A DNA stretch of 64,000 bases from an uncultured Prevotella sp. (GTDB taxonomy: Bacteria; Bacteroidota; Bacteroidia; Bacteroidales; Bacteroidaceae): the NCBI GenBank assembly GCA_944320195.1, contig CALUGP010000004.1, forward strand, positions 1 through 64,000, in the 5' to 3' direction. Positions 52,833 to 61,392 of the stretch are shown here, in pieces. The translations under genes were made by a program, and so were the position numbers. Each line of letters begins with the position of its first letter. Position 1 is the stretch's first letter. The notes below the pieces were generated by a model. It searched no databases. It worked only from the letters and a program-made list of their open reading frames with translations, and had not been told where the DNA came from.

Positions 52833-53636
52833 ATGCAATTCAGGACAAAGGTAGCAGTCGGCAAGCCCGACTTCAAGATAGCACCCTGCGAGGAGATGCT
52901 GTTCGTAGGGTCGTGCTTCGCCGACAACATAGGGCGGAGGTTCAAGGAAGAGAAGTTCCGCGCTACGGTCAACCCTTACGGCGTGATGTACAACCCGGCG
53001 AGCATCCTGCACACGGTGAAACGGTGTGAGGACAGGCCGCGCGTGGCCCTGTTCACGCTCGGCACGAATCATGTGTACATACTCAACGAAACGGGCGAGA
53101 TAGTTGACAACTGCGCAAAACGTCCGCAACGGCTGTTCACTGAACGCGAACTGAGCGTGGACGAATGCGCCGCTTACCTCGGCGAGGCTGTCGACATATT
53201 AAAAGAAAGACGCGAAGACGTGAAGGTAATAGTGACCGTAAGCCCCATACGCTACGCAAAGTACGGCTACCACGGCAGCCAGCTGTCAAAGGCCGTGCTG
53301 CTGCTCGCCGCCGACAAACTGGCCAAGGAAAGGCCTGGCAGGGTAAACTATTTCCCGGCATACGAGATAGTAAACGACGAGCTTCGCGACTACCGCTTCT
53401 ACGCCAAGGACATGCTGCACCCCTCGGAGCAGGCCATTGAATACATATGGGAAGTGTTCTCGGAAGCTTATTTCTCGCCTGAAGCCAAGCGTTTCATTGA
53501 AGAATGGCGCCCGTTGAAGGAGGCTTTGGGACACAAGCCGTTCAATCCCGACTCGCAAGAGTACAAGGATTTCATGAATAAAACTATGTTAAAAATAGGC
53601 GAACTGTCAAAAAAATATCCGAACTTTGTACTTTAA
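52833..53636 (+). CDS. GSCFA domain protein
   Basis: Protein of 267 aa with the domain-defining motif MLFVGSCFADNIGRRF near the N-terminus and VIVTVSPIRYAKYGYHGSQLSKAVL and DMLHPSEQAIEYIWEVF further on. The fold is related to SGNH hydrolases, with a Ser in GSC and a C-terminal Asp/His pair (DMLHP), so an esterase-type activity is plausible but unproven. In Bacteroidetes it is often found before the MurF-Alr gene, as here, which suggests a link to cell wall synthesis. ATG at 52833 gives the conserved start. Confidence 0.85.
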   Translation: MQFRTKVAVGKPDFKIAPCEEMLFVGSCFADNIGRRFKEEKFRATVNPYGVMYNPASILHTVKRCEDRPRVALFTLGTNHVYILNETGEIVDNCAKRPQRLFTERELSVDECAAYLGEAVDILKERREDVKVIVTVSPIRYAKYGYHGSQLSKAVLLLAADKLAKERPGRVNYFPAYEIVNDELRDYRFYAKDMLHPSEQAIEYIWEVFSEAYFSPEAKRFIEEWRPLKEALGHKPFNPDSQEYKDFMNKTMLKIGELSKKYPNFVL

Positions 53637-53642
53637 TAGTAG

Positions 53643-53788
53643 CCCACCCCAAACCCCTCCCGAAGTGAGGGGCTTTAGAATGTATTGCAATCAAGAACAA
53701 CAAAACAAATAAAATATAAGGAAACACATCCCATTCCGATGACAAAAGCATTTCAGGCTCCCTCCCTTCGGGAGGGTTGGGGTGGGTG
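53643..53788. repeat. REP/BIME-like pair of GC-rich inverted elements
   Basis: Left half: CCCACCCCAAACCCCTCCCG, AAGTGAGGGGCTTTAGAATG. Right half: GCATTTCAGGCTCCCTCCC, TTCGGGAGGGTTGGGGTGGGTG. The design matches 8933-9075: the right half here is close to the inverted left half there. It fills the space between the GSCFA and MurF-Alr genes and ends 14 bp before the latter's ATG. Confidence 0.75.
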
Positions 53789-53801
53789 AAATATTTTTAT
53801 T

Positions 53802-56276
53802 ATGCTCTATTCAATTGAGAAAATAACGACTTTGATAGGCGCACGCCGCTATGGTTCGGCTGACGGCAACATACGTTGGATACTGACGGACAGCCGCAGC
53901 GTGTGCTTCCCCGAAGAGACTTTGTTCTTCGCCATACGCTCGGAACGCAACGACGGGCACAGGTATATAGCCGACCTTTACCGCCGCGGAGTAAGAAACT
54001 TCGTGGTAGAGGAACTGCCGGCCGACCGCGAAAAGGCTTACGCCGACACCAACTTCCTGAAAGTTCCGCACTCGGTGGAGGCCTTGCAACGCCTTGCCGA
54101 ACGCCACCGCGACGAATTCGACATACCCATTGTGGGCATAACGGGCAGCAATGGAAAGACCGTAGTGAAGGAATGGCTGTACCAGTTGCTGTCTCCGCAG
54201 ATGGTTGCGACACGCAGTCCGCGCAGCTACAACTCGCAAATAGGTGTCCCCCTGTCAGTCTGGCTGCTCGACGAACACAGCCAGGTTGGCATATTCGAGG
54301 CCGGAATCAGCCAGAAAGGAGAGATGCAGGCGTTGCGCGACATCATACAGCCGACGGTCGGCGTACTGACAAACCTTGGCTCGGCCCACCAGGAGAACTT
54401 CTCTTCAATGGAAGAAAAATGCCTCGAAAAACTGAAGCTCTTTCACGACACGAAGGCCATCGTCTACCCATTGGACGATGAAACAGTTAGGAGCTGCGTG
54501 GCAAAATACGACTACAAAGGCGAGCAGATAGCCTGGTCGATGAAAGATCCGGGTGCAAAGATGTATGTAAACAATGTGGAAAAAAGCGGAATATCGACGA
54601 CCGTCAGCTATGTGTTCGACAGCAAAGAAGGCCGCTACACGCTGCCTTTCATCGACGAGGCGTCGGTTGAAAACTCGGTGACTTGCGCCGCCGTAGCCCT
54701 TCATTTGGGGCTGGACATGGAACAGATTGCCGAACGGATGCCCGCCATAGAGCCAGTAGCCATGCGGCTGGAGGTAAAGGAAGGGCAGCACGGATGCACC
54801 CTGATAAACGACTCTTACAACTCTGACGTCAACTCGCTCGACATCGCCCTCGACTTCATGAGCCGCCGCCCCGACCACGCCGGACGCAAACGCACGCTCA
54901 TACTGAGCGACATCTATCAGAGCGGCAAGGCCGGAAAGGCACTATATAAAGAGGTGTCAGACCTCGCCAAGACGCGAGGCGTACAGAAAATCATAGGCAT
55001 CGGCCCTGAGATCAGCGCCAATGCGGAAGCCATAGACATACCTGAAAAGCATTTCTTCGCCGACTGCCACGAGTTCATAGCAAGTCCGGAGTTCGGCTGT
55101 CTGCACGATGAAGTAATCTTGCTGAAGGGTGCGCGCAAGTTCAGTTTCGACCGTCTGACCGAACTTTTGGAACAGAAAGTGCATGAAACCATACTTGAGG
55201 TCAACCTCAACGCCGTGGTAAAGAACCTCAACCACTTCCGCTCGTACATGAAACCGACCACCAAGATAGTGTGCATGGTTAAGGCCGACGCTTACGGAGC
55301 GGGCGCGGTCGAAGTGGCAAAGACCCTGCAAGACCACCGCGTTGACTATCTCGCCGTGGCTGTTGCGGACGAAGGCGTTACGCTGAGAAGGAACGGCATA
55401 ACATCGAACATCATGATAATGAATCCTGAAATGACGGCTTTCAAGACGATGTTCGACTTCAAGCTGGAGCCGGAGGTGTACAGTTTCCGCCTGCTTGACG
55501 CCCTTGTGAAGGCCGCACGGAAAGAAGGCATAACGGGATATCCCGTCCATATAAAGCTCGACACGGGCATGCACCGCCTCGGATTCAACCCCATGGAAGA
55601 CATGGACGAGCTTATCGGCCGCCTGAAAAGGCAGAACGCAGTCATTCCACGCTCGGTTTTCTCACATTTCGTAGGCTCCGACAGCGACGACTTCGACAAC
55701 TTCTCAGCCCACCAGTTCGAACTGTTCAAGGCCGGAAGCGACAAACTCCAGGCCGCGTTCAGCCACAAGATACTGCGCCACATGGACAATTCGGCCGGCA
55801 TAGAGCACTTCCCCGAACGTCAGCTCGACATGTGCCGGCTCGGCCTCGGGCTGTACGGAATAGACAGCCGGGACAACTCCGTGATAAACAACGTATGCAC
55901 GCTGAAGACCACGATACTGCAAATCCACGCCGTGCCGAAGGAAGAAACCGTGGGCTACAGCCGTAAGGGCGTACTGACGAGAGACAGCCTCATAGGCGCG
56001 ATACCCATCGGCTACGCCGACGGCCTGAACCGGCTGCTGGGCTGCGGACGGTGCTATTGCCTGGTGAACGGCAAGAAAGCGCCATACGTTGGCAACATCT
56101 GCATGGACGTTGCGATGATAGACGTGACCGACATTGACTGCAAGGAGGGAGACACGGTTGAGATTTTCGGCGACAACCTGCCTGTAACTGTACTCTCTGA
56201 CGCTATGGGGACGATACCCTACGAGGTGCTTACGAGCATCAGCAGCCGCGTGAAGAGAGTTTATTTCCAGGACTGA
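53802..56276 (+). CDS. murF-alr: bifunctional UDP-MurNAc-tripeptide:D-Ala-D-Ala ligase / alanine racemase
   Basis: Fusion protein of 824 aa. Residues 1 to about 455 are MurF: ATP-binding GITGSNGKTVVKEWL (residues 112-126), FEAGISQKGEM, TNLGSAHQENF and LINDSYNSDVNSLDIALDF. It adds D-Ala-D-Ala to the peptidoglycan precursor. Residues about 461-824 are alanine racemase: the PLP lysine in IVCMVKADAYGAGAVEVA (near residue 493), HIKLDTGMHRLGF, FSHFVGSDSDDF and GYSRKGVLTRDS. It supplies the D-alanine used upstream. This fusion is typical of Bacteroidetes. A REP-like element sits just before the ATG. Confidence 0.95.
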   Translation: MLYSIEKITTLIGARRYGSADGNIRWILTDSRSVCFPEETLFFAIRSERNDGHRYIADLYRRGVRNFVVEELPADREKAYADTNFLKVPHSVEALQRLAERHRDEFDIPIVGITGSNGKTVVKEWLYQLLSPQMVATRSPRSYNSQIGVPLSVWLLDEHSQVGIFEAGISQKGEMQALRDIIQPTVGVLTNLGSAHQENFSSMEEKCLEKLKLFHDTKAIVYPLDDETVRSCVAKYDYKGEQIAWSMKDPGAKMYVNNVEKSGISTTVSYVFDSKEGRYTLPFIDEASVENSVTCAAVALHLGLDMEQIAERMPAIEPVAMRLEVKEGQHGCTLINDSYNSDVNSLDIALDFMSRRPDHAGRKRTLILSDIYQSGKAGKALYKEVSDLAKTRGVQKIIGIGPEISANAEAIDIPEKHFFADCHEFIASPEFGCLHDEVILLKGARKFSFDRLTELLEQKVHETILEVNLNAVVKNLNHFRSYMKPTTKIVCMVKADAYGAGAVEVAKTLQDHRVDYLAVAVADEGVTLRRNGITSNIMIMNPEMTAFKTMFDFKLEPEVYSFRLLDALVKAARKEGITGYPVHIKLDTGMHRLGFNPMEDMDELIGRLKRQNAVIPRSVFSHFVGSDSDDFDNFSAHQFELFKAGSDKLQAAFSHKILRHMDNSAGIEHFPERQLDMCRLGLGLYGIDSRDNSVINNVCTLKTTILQIHAVPKEETVGYSRKGVLTRDSLIGAIPIGYADGLNRLLGCGRCYCLVNGKKAPYVGNICMDVAMIDVTDIDCKEGDTVEIFGDNLPVTVLSDAMGTIPYEVLTSISSRVKRVYFQD

Positions 56277-56328
56277 CGCACAGCAGACATAAGCCCCTGA
56301 CAATCAACAACATAGCTACACACAATAC

Positions 56329-56409
56329 AAAAGACGGCCTTTTGGTTTCCAAAAGGCCGTCTTTTGTATTGCAATATGCCGTCTTTTGCAAGCCGAAAGG
56401 CCATGTTTT
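56329..56409. repeat. 22-bp-period palindromic array, 4 units
   Basis: Units 1 and 2 are perfect complements (AAAAGACGGCCTTTT and AAAAGGCCGTCTTTT, spacer ggtttcc); units 3 and 4 are both in GCCGTC/GGCCATG orientation. It lies 52 bp past the MurF-Alr stop. Confidence 0.92.
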
Positions 56410-56473
56410 GCAACGCTGCCGAGGCGTTAAACTATTTTAACGAGTAGCCATCCGCTTTTTAAGGAAAAAACAG

Positions 56474-56481
56474 TAACTTTG
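56474..56481 (+). promoter_or_regulatory. -7 element of the MFS transporter gene
   Basis: TAACTTTG fits TAnnTTTG, 45 bp before the ATG. No -33 TTTG at the correct spacing. Confidence 0.5.
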
Positions 56482-56526
56482 CGCAAAACTTACTTAAACG
56501 CATACTATTAATCAAATTAATAACTG

Positions 56527-57978
56527 ATGAACCCAATTCAAACTACCAAAATGACCAACTTCCGTTGGGTCATTTGTGCTTTGCTTTTCTGCGCTACGAC
56601 GGTGAACTATCTTGACAGACAGGTTCTTTCGCTTACGTGGAAAGACTTTATAGCACCTGAATTCCACTGGAATGACGCCCATTACGGCATGATTACCGGT
56701 TTCTTCTCTGTCTTTTACGCCGTCGCCTGCCTGTTTGCCGGAAAGTTTGTAGACTGGATGGGCATAAAGAAAGGTTACCTGTGGGCCATCTTCATCTGGT
56801 CGCTTGGCGCGTGCCTACATGCCGGATGCGGCTGGGTGACCATGGAAGTAGAGGGACTCGACTCCGTTGCGGCCCTCCGCGCGGTTGAGGCAGGCAGTGC
56901 CGTAGCCGTGGCCATCGCGACGCTAAGCGTATGGCTGTTCCTCGTCTGCCGCGCCATCCTTGCTCTCGGAGAGGCAGGAAACTTCCCCGCCGCCATCAAG
57001 GTGACAGCCGAATACTTCCCGAAGAAGGACCGTGCGTTCGCAACGTCAATCTTCAACTCAGGCGCGTCGGTAGGCGCGTTGGCCGCTCCGCTCACCATTC
57101 CAATCCTCGCCAAGCACTTCGGATGGGAAATGGCGTTCATCATCATCGGTGCGATAGGCTTCATCTGGATGTTCTTCTGGGCTCACCTTTATGAGAAACC
57201 AGAGAACTCAAAGCGCGTAAACAAGTCTGAGCTTATCTACATCAACCAAGACGACGAAGACGAGGCCAAGCCTGTAGAAGAGGCAAAAGAAGAGAAGACG
57301 ATACCCTTCATGCAATGCTTCAGATACAAGCAGACATGGTCGTTCGTGGTAGGCAAGTTCTTCACCGACGGTGTATGGTGGTTCTATCTGTTCTGGGCAC
57401 CGGCCTATTTCTCCGACCAGTTCCACTATGAGTCATCCTCAACGATGGGCATGGCGCTAATCTTCGTGCTCTATCTCATAGTCACAGTGCTGTCCATCTA
57501 CGGCGGATACCTGCCCAAACTCTTCGTTGAAAAGAAAGGCATGGGCCCGTATTCAGGCCGCATGCTGGCAATGCTCATCTTCGCGTTCTTCCCGTTGTTC
57601 GCACTGTTCGCACAGCCACTGGGTGCCTACTCAGTATGGTTCCCGGCAATAATCATCGGCCTTGCAGGCGCTGGACACCAGGCATGGTCGGCCAACCTGT
57701 TCTCGACAATCGGCGACATGTTCCCCAAATCAACGATAGCCACCATCACCGGCATCGGCGCAATGGCCGGAGGCATAGGCTCATTGCTCATCAACCTCGG
57801 CGCCGGCGAACTGTTCACATACGCCGAGAACGCCGGAGCGGCATTCTCGTTCCTCGGCTTCGAGGGCAAACCGGCCGGCTACATGATAATCTTCTGCATC
57901 TGCGCCGTTGCGTATCTCGTGGCATGGCTGATAATGAAGACGCTCGTTCCGAAGTACAAGCCAATCGTCGTTGAATAA
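56527..57978 (+). CDS. MFS transporter of the hexuronate/anion:cation symporter type
   Basis: Permease of 483 aa with twelve helices. The N-terminus (NFRWVICALLFCATTVNYLDRQVLSL) and GKFVDWMGIKKGY are typical of ACS-family sugar-acid importers such as ExuT. An insert around residues 100-130 (VEGLDSVAALRAVEAGSAVAV) is longer than usual. The central cytoplasmic loop is charged (INQDDEDEAKPVEEAKEEK). Hexuronate uptake is the likeliest role but the substrate is not proved. No uronate catabolic genes are adjacent. A terminator follows and overlaps the next promoter region. Confidence 0.85.
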   Translation: MNPIQTTKMTNFRWVICALLFCATTVNYLDRQVLSLTWKDFIAPEFHWNDAHYGMITGFFSVFYAVACLFAGKFVDWMGIKKGYLWAIFIWSLGACLHAGCGWVTMEVEGLDSVAALRAVEAGSAVAVAIATLSVWLFLVCRAILALGEAGNFPAAIKVTAEYFPKKDRAFATSIFNSGASVGALAAPLTIPILAKHFGWEMAFIIIGAIGFIWMFFWAHLYEKPENSKRVNKSELIYINQDDEDEAKPVEEAKEEKTIPFMQCFRYKQTWSFVVGKFFTDGVWWFYLFWAPAYFSDQFHYESSSTMGMALIFVLYLIVTVLSIYGGYLPKLFVEKKGMGPYSGRMLAMLIFAFFPLFALFAQPLGAYSVWFPAIIIGLAGAGHQAWSANLFSTIGDMFPKSTIATITGIGAMAGGIGSLLINLGAGELFTYAENAGAAFSFLGFEGKPAGYMIIFCICAVAYLVAWLIMKTLVPKYKPIVVE

Positions 57979-57999
57979 TATTTAACCGTCATTTATAAT

Positions 58000-58040
58000 A
58001 AGAATGGAGGCGTACCAAATGCGCTTCCATTCTTTTTTTG
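58000..58040 (+). terminator. terminator of the MFS gene
   Basis: The arms AAGAATGGAGGCG and CGCTTCCATTCTT (13 bp, one mismatch) flank a short loop and are followed by TTTTTTG. The U-run leads straight into the -7 box of the radical SAM gene. Confidence 0.75.
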
Positions 58041-58048
58041 TACCTTTG
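58041..58048 (+). promoter_or_regulatory. -7 element of the radical SAM gene
   Basis: TACCTTTG fits TAnnTTTG and directly follows the T-run of the preceding terminator. The ATG lies 34 bp downstream. Confidence 0.5.
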
Positions 58049-58081
58049 CATTGCCAAAGCAACAAGAAAGGAGCAACTACA

Positions 58082-58861
58082 ATGAGCACCGTTATCTATC
58101 CTTCACCGATATTCGGACCGGTACACAGCCGCCGCCTGGGACTGTCATTGGGAATAAACCTTATGCCGGCAGACGGCAAAGTATGCACGTTTGACTGCAT
58201 ATATTGCGAATGCGGCTTCAACGCCGACCATCGCCCACGGCTCAAAAGGCCTACGCGCGAGGAAGTGGCAACCGCCCTTGAAACAAAACTGAAAGCCATG
58301 CAGGCCGACGGACGGCTGCCCGACGTGCTGACATTCGCCGGCAACGGCGAGCCTACGGCTCACCCACACTTCGCCGGAATAATAGACGACACCATCCGCC
58401 TGCGCGACCGTTACTGCCCCGATGCAAAGGTTTCGGTGCTCAGCAACGCCACAATGGCCATGCGACCGGATGTCCACGCCGCCCTGGAACGCGTGGACAA
58501 CAACATCCTCAAGCTTGACACCGTAAGCCCGGAATACATCAACAAGGTGAACAGACCCACCTACCCCACCTACGATGTGAATGAAATAATAGAAACGATA
58601 CGCTCGTTCAACGGCCGCGCCGTTGTGCAAACAATGTTCATGAGGGGCACAATGGACGGCGAAAGCGTTGACAACACCGGCGAAGAATACGTCCGCCCGT
58701 GGCTCGAAGCGGTAAGACATATCGCCCCACGGCTGGTCATGATATACACAATAGACCGCGAAACGCCCGACCACGACCTGCGCAAGGCCACGCCGGAACA
58801 GCTCAACGGCATACGCGACCGCGTCATGGCAATGGGCGTTCCGTGCTCGACGGCGTATTAG
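58082..58861 (+). CDS. radical SAM protein
   Basis: Protein of 259 aa. The radical SAM cluster motif is CTFDCIYCECG (CxxxCxxC), preceded by FGPVHSRRLGLSLGINLMP, a motif of an uncharacterised radical SAM subgroup. FAGNGEPTAHP is the Gly/Glu-rich SAM-binding stretch. The enzyme should bind a 4Fe-4S cluster and cleave SAM; the substrate is not known. ATG at 58082 is preferred because it follows the promoter and precedes the conserved start (STVIYPSPIFGPV). It ends in a bidirectional terminator facing ftsZ. Confidence 0.85.
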   Translation: MSTVIYPSPIFGPVHSRRLGLSLGINLMPADGKVCTFDCIYCECGFNADHRPRLKRPTREEVATALETKLKAMQADGRLPDVLTFAGNGEPTAHPHFAGIIDDTIRLRDRYCPDAKVSVLSNATMAMRPDVHAALERVDNNILKLDTVSPEYINKVNRPTYPTYDVNEIIETIRSFNGRAVVQTMFMRGTMDGESVDNTGEEYVRPWLEAVRHIAPRLVMIYTIDRETPDHDLRKATPEQLNGIRDRVMAMGVPCSTAY

Positions 58862-58880
58862 GAAACGGTGACTAAAAAGT

Positions 58881-58941
58881 GAAGAGGTAATGAAACAGGC
58901 TGTCCCGAACGGTTGGGAGCAGCCTGTTTCCTTACCTCTTC
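58881..58941. terminator. bidirectional terminator between the radical SAM gene and ftsZ
   Basis: 22-bp arms with one mismatch (58881-58902 and 58920-58941, GAAGAGGTAATGAAACAGGC and so on) and a 17-nt loop, between convergent genes. AAAAAG precedes and CGTCATTT follows. Confidence 0.75.
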
Positions 58942-59037
58942 GTCATTTAACGGCAATCAGCCATGAAGACGAATACGACCGGTTGCGAGTTCATTTAAGT
59001 GCGAACACACAGCGAACCACGACCGGCCGGCGGCGGA

Positions 59038-60447
59038 TCATTCCTTCAAGAACTTGTCCCAAATCTTCTTCAGACGCTCGACAAGCGGCTGGACAGGCGG
59101 CACTGGCGGCTCTTTTGGAGTAACAAAAGGGGTCTCCACCATGCCTGGCAACGGTTCCTCGACTGGCTGCTCCACGCCGCCATCCGCAGCGGTTGCAGTG
59201 TCACTGCCCATATATCCGGGCTCCTCACCGGCCTCTTCGGGGTCGCCTGCCGGTTCTTCAACGCTTTTTTCCGCGCTTACGGGCACCACTATGCCTGGTG
59301 TGCCGTCGCCGTTGGCCGTCTGCACGGTGAGCGGAATGTCGGCCGCTTCCTGCCTGTTGGTGTCCGCCTTGCCGTAGGATGTCGAGTAAAGCTTCTTTAT
59401 CAACAAGCGGTAATGGTCGGCATCGTCGTCATGTCGGCCGTCGTCAATGCGGCCGAAGTCGTCGTTGTCATCGTCAAGTCCGGTGGCAAGGATGGCTATC
59501 TTGGCATCTTCGCCAAGCGAATTGTCATCCGACACGCCCCAGATTACTTCTATCTGCGGCGACAGTTCGTCCATGAAAGCGTCAATCTCCTGCAGCTCGT
59601 CAACAAACAAGGGGCTGTCAGGACTGGTATAGATGTTGAACAGTATGCGCTTGGCCTTGCTTATGTCGCAGCCGTAAAGCAGCGGAGAGTCGAGGGCGTT
59701 GACTATGGCTTTCTCCACACGATGCTCCCCGCCGGCGCGCCCTATGGCCATGATGGCACCGCCGCCGCTCTTCATCGTAGACTCCACGTCGCAGAAGTCA
59801 AGGTTGATGTCGCCCTCGATGGTTATCAGTTCGGATATGCTTTTGACGGCGTTTCCCAGTATGGCGTCGGCGCATTTGAACGCATCTTTCACCGAAATGC
59901 GCGTGTTAGAGTAAACATCGCACAGCCGTTCGTTGTTCACTATGAGCAGCGCGTCGACGTTCTTGCGCATTTCCTCGACACCCTTCAGCGCCTTTATTAT
60001 CTTCTTCTCTTTCTCGAAATAGAACGGAATGGTCACCACGCCGATGGTCAGCATGCCCATTTCCTTGGCCACGCCAGCCACCACGGGGCCGGCCCCGGTG
60101 CCCGTGCCGCCGCCCATTCCGGCAGTGATGAACACCATCTTGGTCTCGTCCGAAAGCAGGCTTTTTATCTTGTCTATGCTCTCTTCGGCCTCCTCGCGCC
60201 CTTTCTCCGGCTTGCCGCCGACGCCAAGGCCGCGGTCGCCGAGAAGCACTTTCACGGGAACCGGAGAGTTGGCCAGCGACTTGCTGTCGGTGTTGCACAC
60301 GGCAAACGTCACGTCGGCGATGCCTTCCTCGTACATGTTCTTAACGGCGTTGCATCCGCCGCCGCCCACGCCTATCACCTTGATGATGCGCTTGGTCATG
60401 TCTACGGGTTCGCCGTAGTCTATCAATCCATGGGTCCTTTCTGGCAT
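59038..60447 (-). CDS. ftsZ: cell division protein FtsZ
   Basis: Tubulin-like GTPase of 469 aa that forms the division ring. Motifs: IKVIGVGGGGCNAV, the GTP loop GMGGGTGTGAG (residues 111-120), and the T7 loop NLDFCD (residues 215-220) needed for GTP hydrolysis, so it should be active. The core ends near residue 330. A long acidic, Asp/Glu-rich linker follows (GLDDDNDDFGRIDDG) and the end is a basic amphipathic segment (LVERLKKIWDKFLKE). It stands alone rather than after ftsA in a division cluster, so it may be a second FtsZ. ATG at 60447 fits the promoter; the core could also start at 60399. Confidence 0.93.
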   Translation of the reverse strand: MPERTHGLIDYGEPVDMTKRIIKVIGVGGGGCNAVKNMYEEGIADVTFAVCNTDSKSLANSPVPVKVLLGDRGLGVGGKPEKGREEAEESIDKIKSLLSDETKMVFITAGMGGGTGTGAGPVVAGVAKEMGMLTIGVVTIPFYFEKEKKIIKALKGVEEMRKNVDALLIVNNERLCDVYSNTRISVKDAFKCADAILGNAVKSISELITIEGDINLDFCDVESTMKSGGGAIMAIGRAGGEHRVEKAIVNALDSPLLYGCDISKAKRILFNIYTSPDSPLFVDELQEIDAFMDELSPQIEVIWGVSDDNSLGEDAKIAILATGLDDDNDDFGRIDDGRHDDDADHYRLLIKKLYSTSYGKADTNRQEAADIPLTVQTANGDGTPGIVVPVSAEKSVEEPAGDPEEAGEEPGYMGSDTATAADGGVEQPVEEPLPGMVETPFVTPKEPPVPPVQPLVERLKKIWDKFLKE

Positions 60448-60467
60448 AACAGTATGGTTTTACTGCG

Positions 60468-60498
60468 CAAAGGTAAGCATCTTTTCCATAACGGCAAT
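60468..60498 (-). promoter_or_regulatory. promoter of ftsZ
   Basis: Minus strand TACCTTTG (60468-60475) with ATTG (60495-60498) 19 bp upstream, one mismatch to TTTG. The ATG follows after 20 bp. Confidence 0.6.
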
Positions 60499-60563
60499 GC
60501 CTCCGCAAGGCTTGCAGACGAAGAAAAACCGCCCGGCAGGGCCTTTTTCATAAAATAAAGAAG

Positions 60564-60571
60564 TATTTTTG
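60564..60571 (+). promoter_or_regulatory. -7 element of the gene at 60582
   Basis: TATTTTTG fits TAnnTTTG and ends 10 bp before the ATG at 60582, so the leader would be very short. It argues against the GTG at 60576 as start. Confidence 0.5.
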
Positions 60572-60581
60572 CATCGTGGAC

Positions 60582-61175
60582 ATGACCGGAAACGACAACA
60601 AGGAAGCCGAGAAACTGGCACAGGAACTGCACTCCATCGTGGCGCGCCTGCAACAGACGGGCCGCTACGACCTGATGCTGAGGGCAATATCCGTGCCCGT
60701 ACTGGAGCAGCTGTTCATCGAAGCGGCCAAGACAAGGCTGAGCCGTCTCGTCATAACGCGCGACTTCCGCTTCATCCTTGCGGACTATGACAAGGAGGTG
60801 ACGCTCACTCCCGTGCACAAGTCTTTGTACATTCTGTTCCTCAACCACGAGGAAGGAATAGAGTTCAAAGACCTGGCCGACCACCGCGAGGAGCTGCGGC
60901 AGATATACCGCGGCGTATCTCCGGCCACCGACCCGGCACGCATCGACGAGACCGTTGACCGCCTGACCAATCCCACCGACAACGCCATCAACGAGAAATG
61001 CTCGCGCATAAAGGCGGCCTTCGCAGTGCTGATGGACAAATACTCGCTTAACTATTACATGATAAGCAGCCACACCACGCGCCACTTCAACAGCTCGTCG
61101 CGCGTGTGGTTCAAGCGCCTCAAGCTCATCACGCTGCCACGGCAGCTCGTAATAAGGGAATATCTGCAACCTTAG
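60582..61175 (+). CDS. conserved-looking hypothetical protein divergent from ftsZ
   Basis: Soluble, mostly helical protein of 197 aa. Features visible are a Gln/Leu-rich first helix (EAEKLAQELHSIVARLQQTG), a middle with LVITRDFRFILADYDKEVTL and LFLNHEEGIEFKDLADHREE, and a basic tail (RVWFKRLKLITLPRQLVI). No signal peptide or membrane segment. I do not recognise the family; the composition and codon use look like its neighbours, so it is a real gene. It is divergent from ftsZ across 134 bp and may share control with it. A GTG six bases upstream is an alternative start. Confidence 0.6.
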   Translation: MTGNDNKEAEKLAQELHSIVARLQQTGRYDLMLRAISVPVLEQLFIEAAKTRLSRLVITRDFRFILADYDKEVTLTPVHKSLYILFLNHEEGIEFKDLADHREELRQIYRGVSPATDPARIDETVDRLTNPTDNAINEKCSRIKAAFAVLMDKYSLNYYMISSHTTRHFNSSSRVWFKRLKLITLPRQLVIREYLQP

Positions 61176-61392
61176 CGCACGGCATGGAGAACGGCAAGAT
61201 AGTTGACAATTGTCAACTTCAAGGCACAAATGTCAATGCAAGAAAATCATAACAACCAGACTCCCGGCAGCCCACAAACCGCCATTTCATGACACCAAGG
61301 CCGGCAGTCAAAGACAAGCGAATGGTTAAAAGACGGCCGATTTTCACTCCACTTAACCAAAAACACCCTCCATTTCACGTTTATTTACACGT

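Noticed and set aside
58999-60558. Plus-strand open frame of 519 codons across ftsZ
   Set aside because: It is antisense to ftsZ, whose GTPase motifs are intact; the antisense translation shows no motif.
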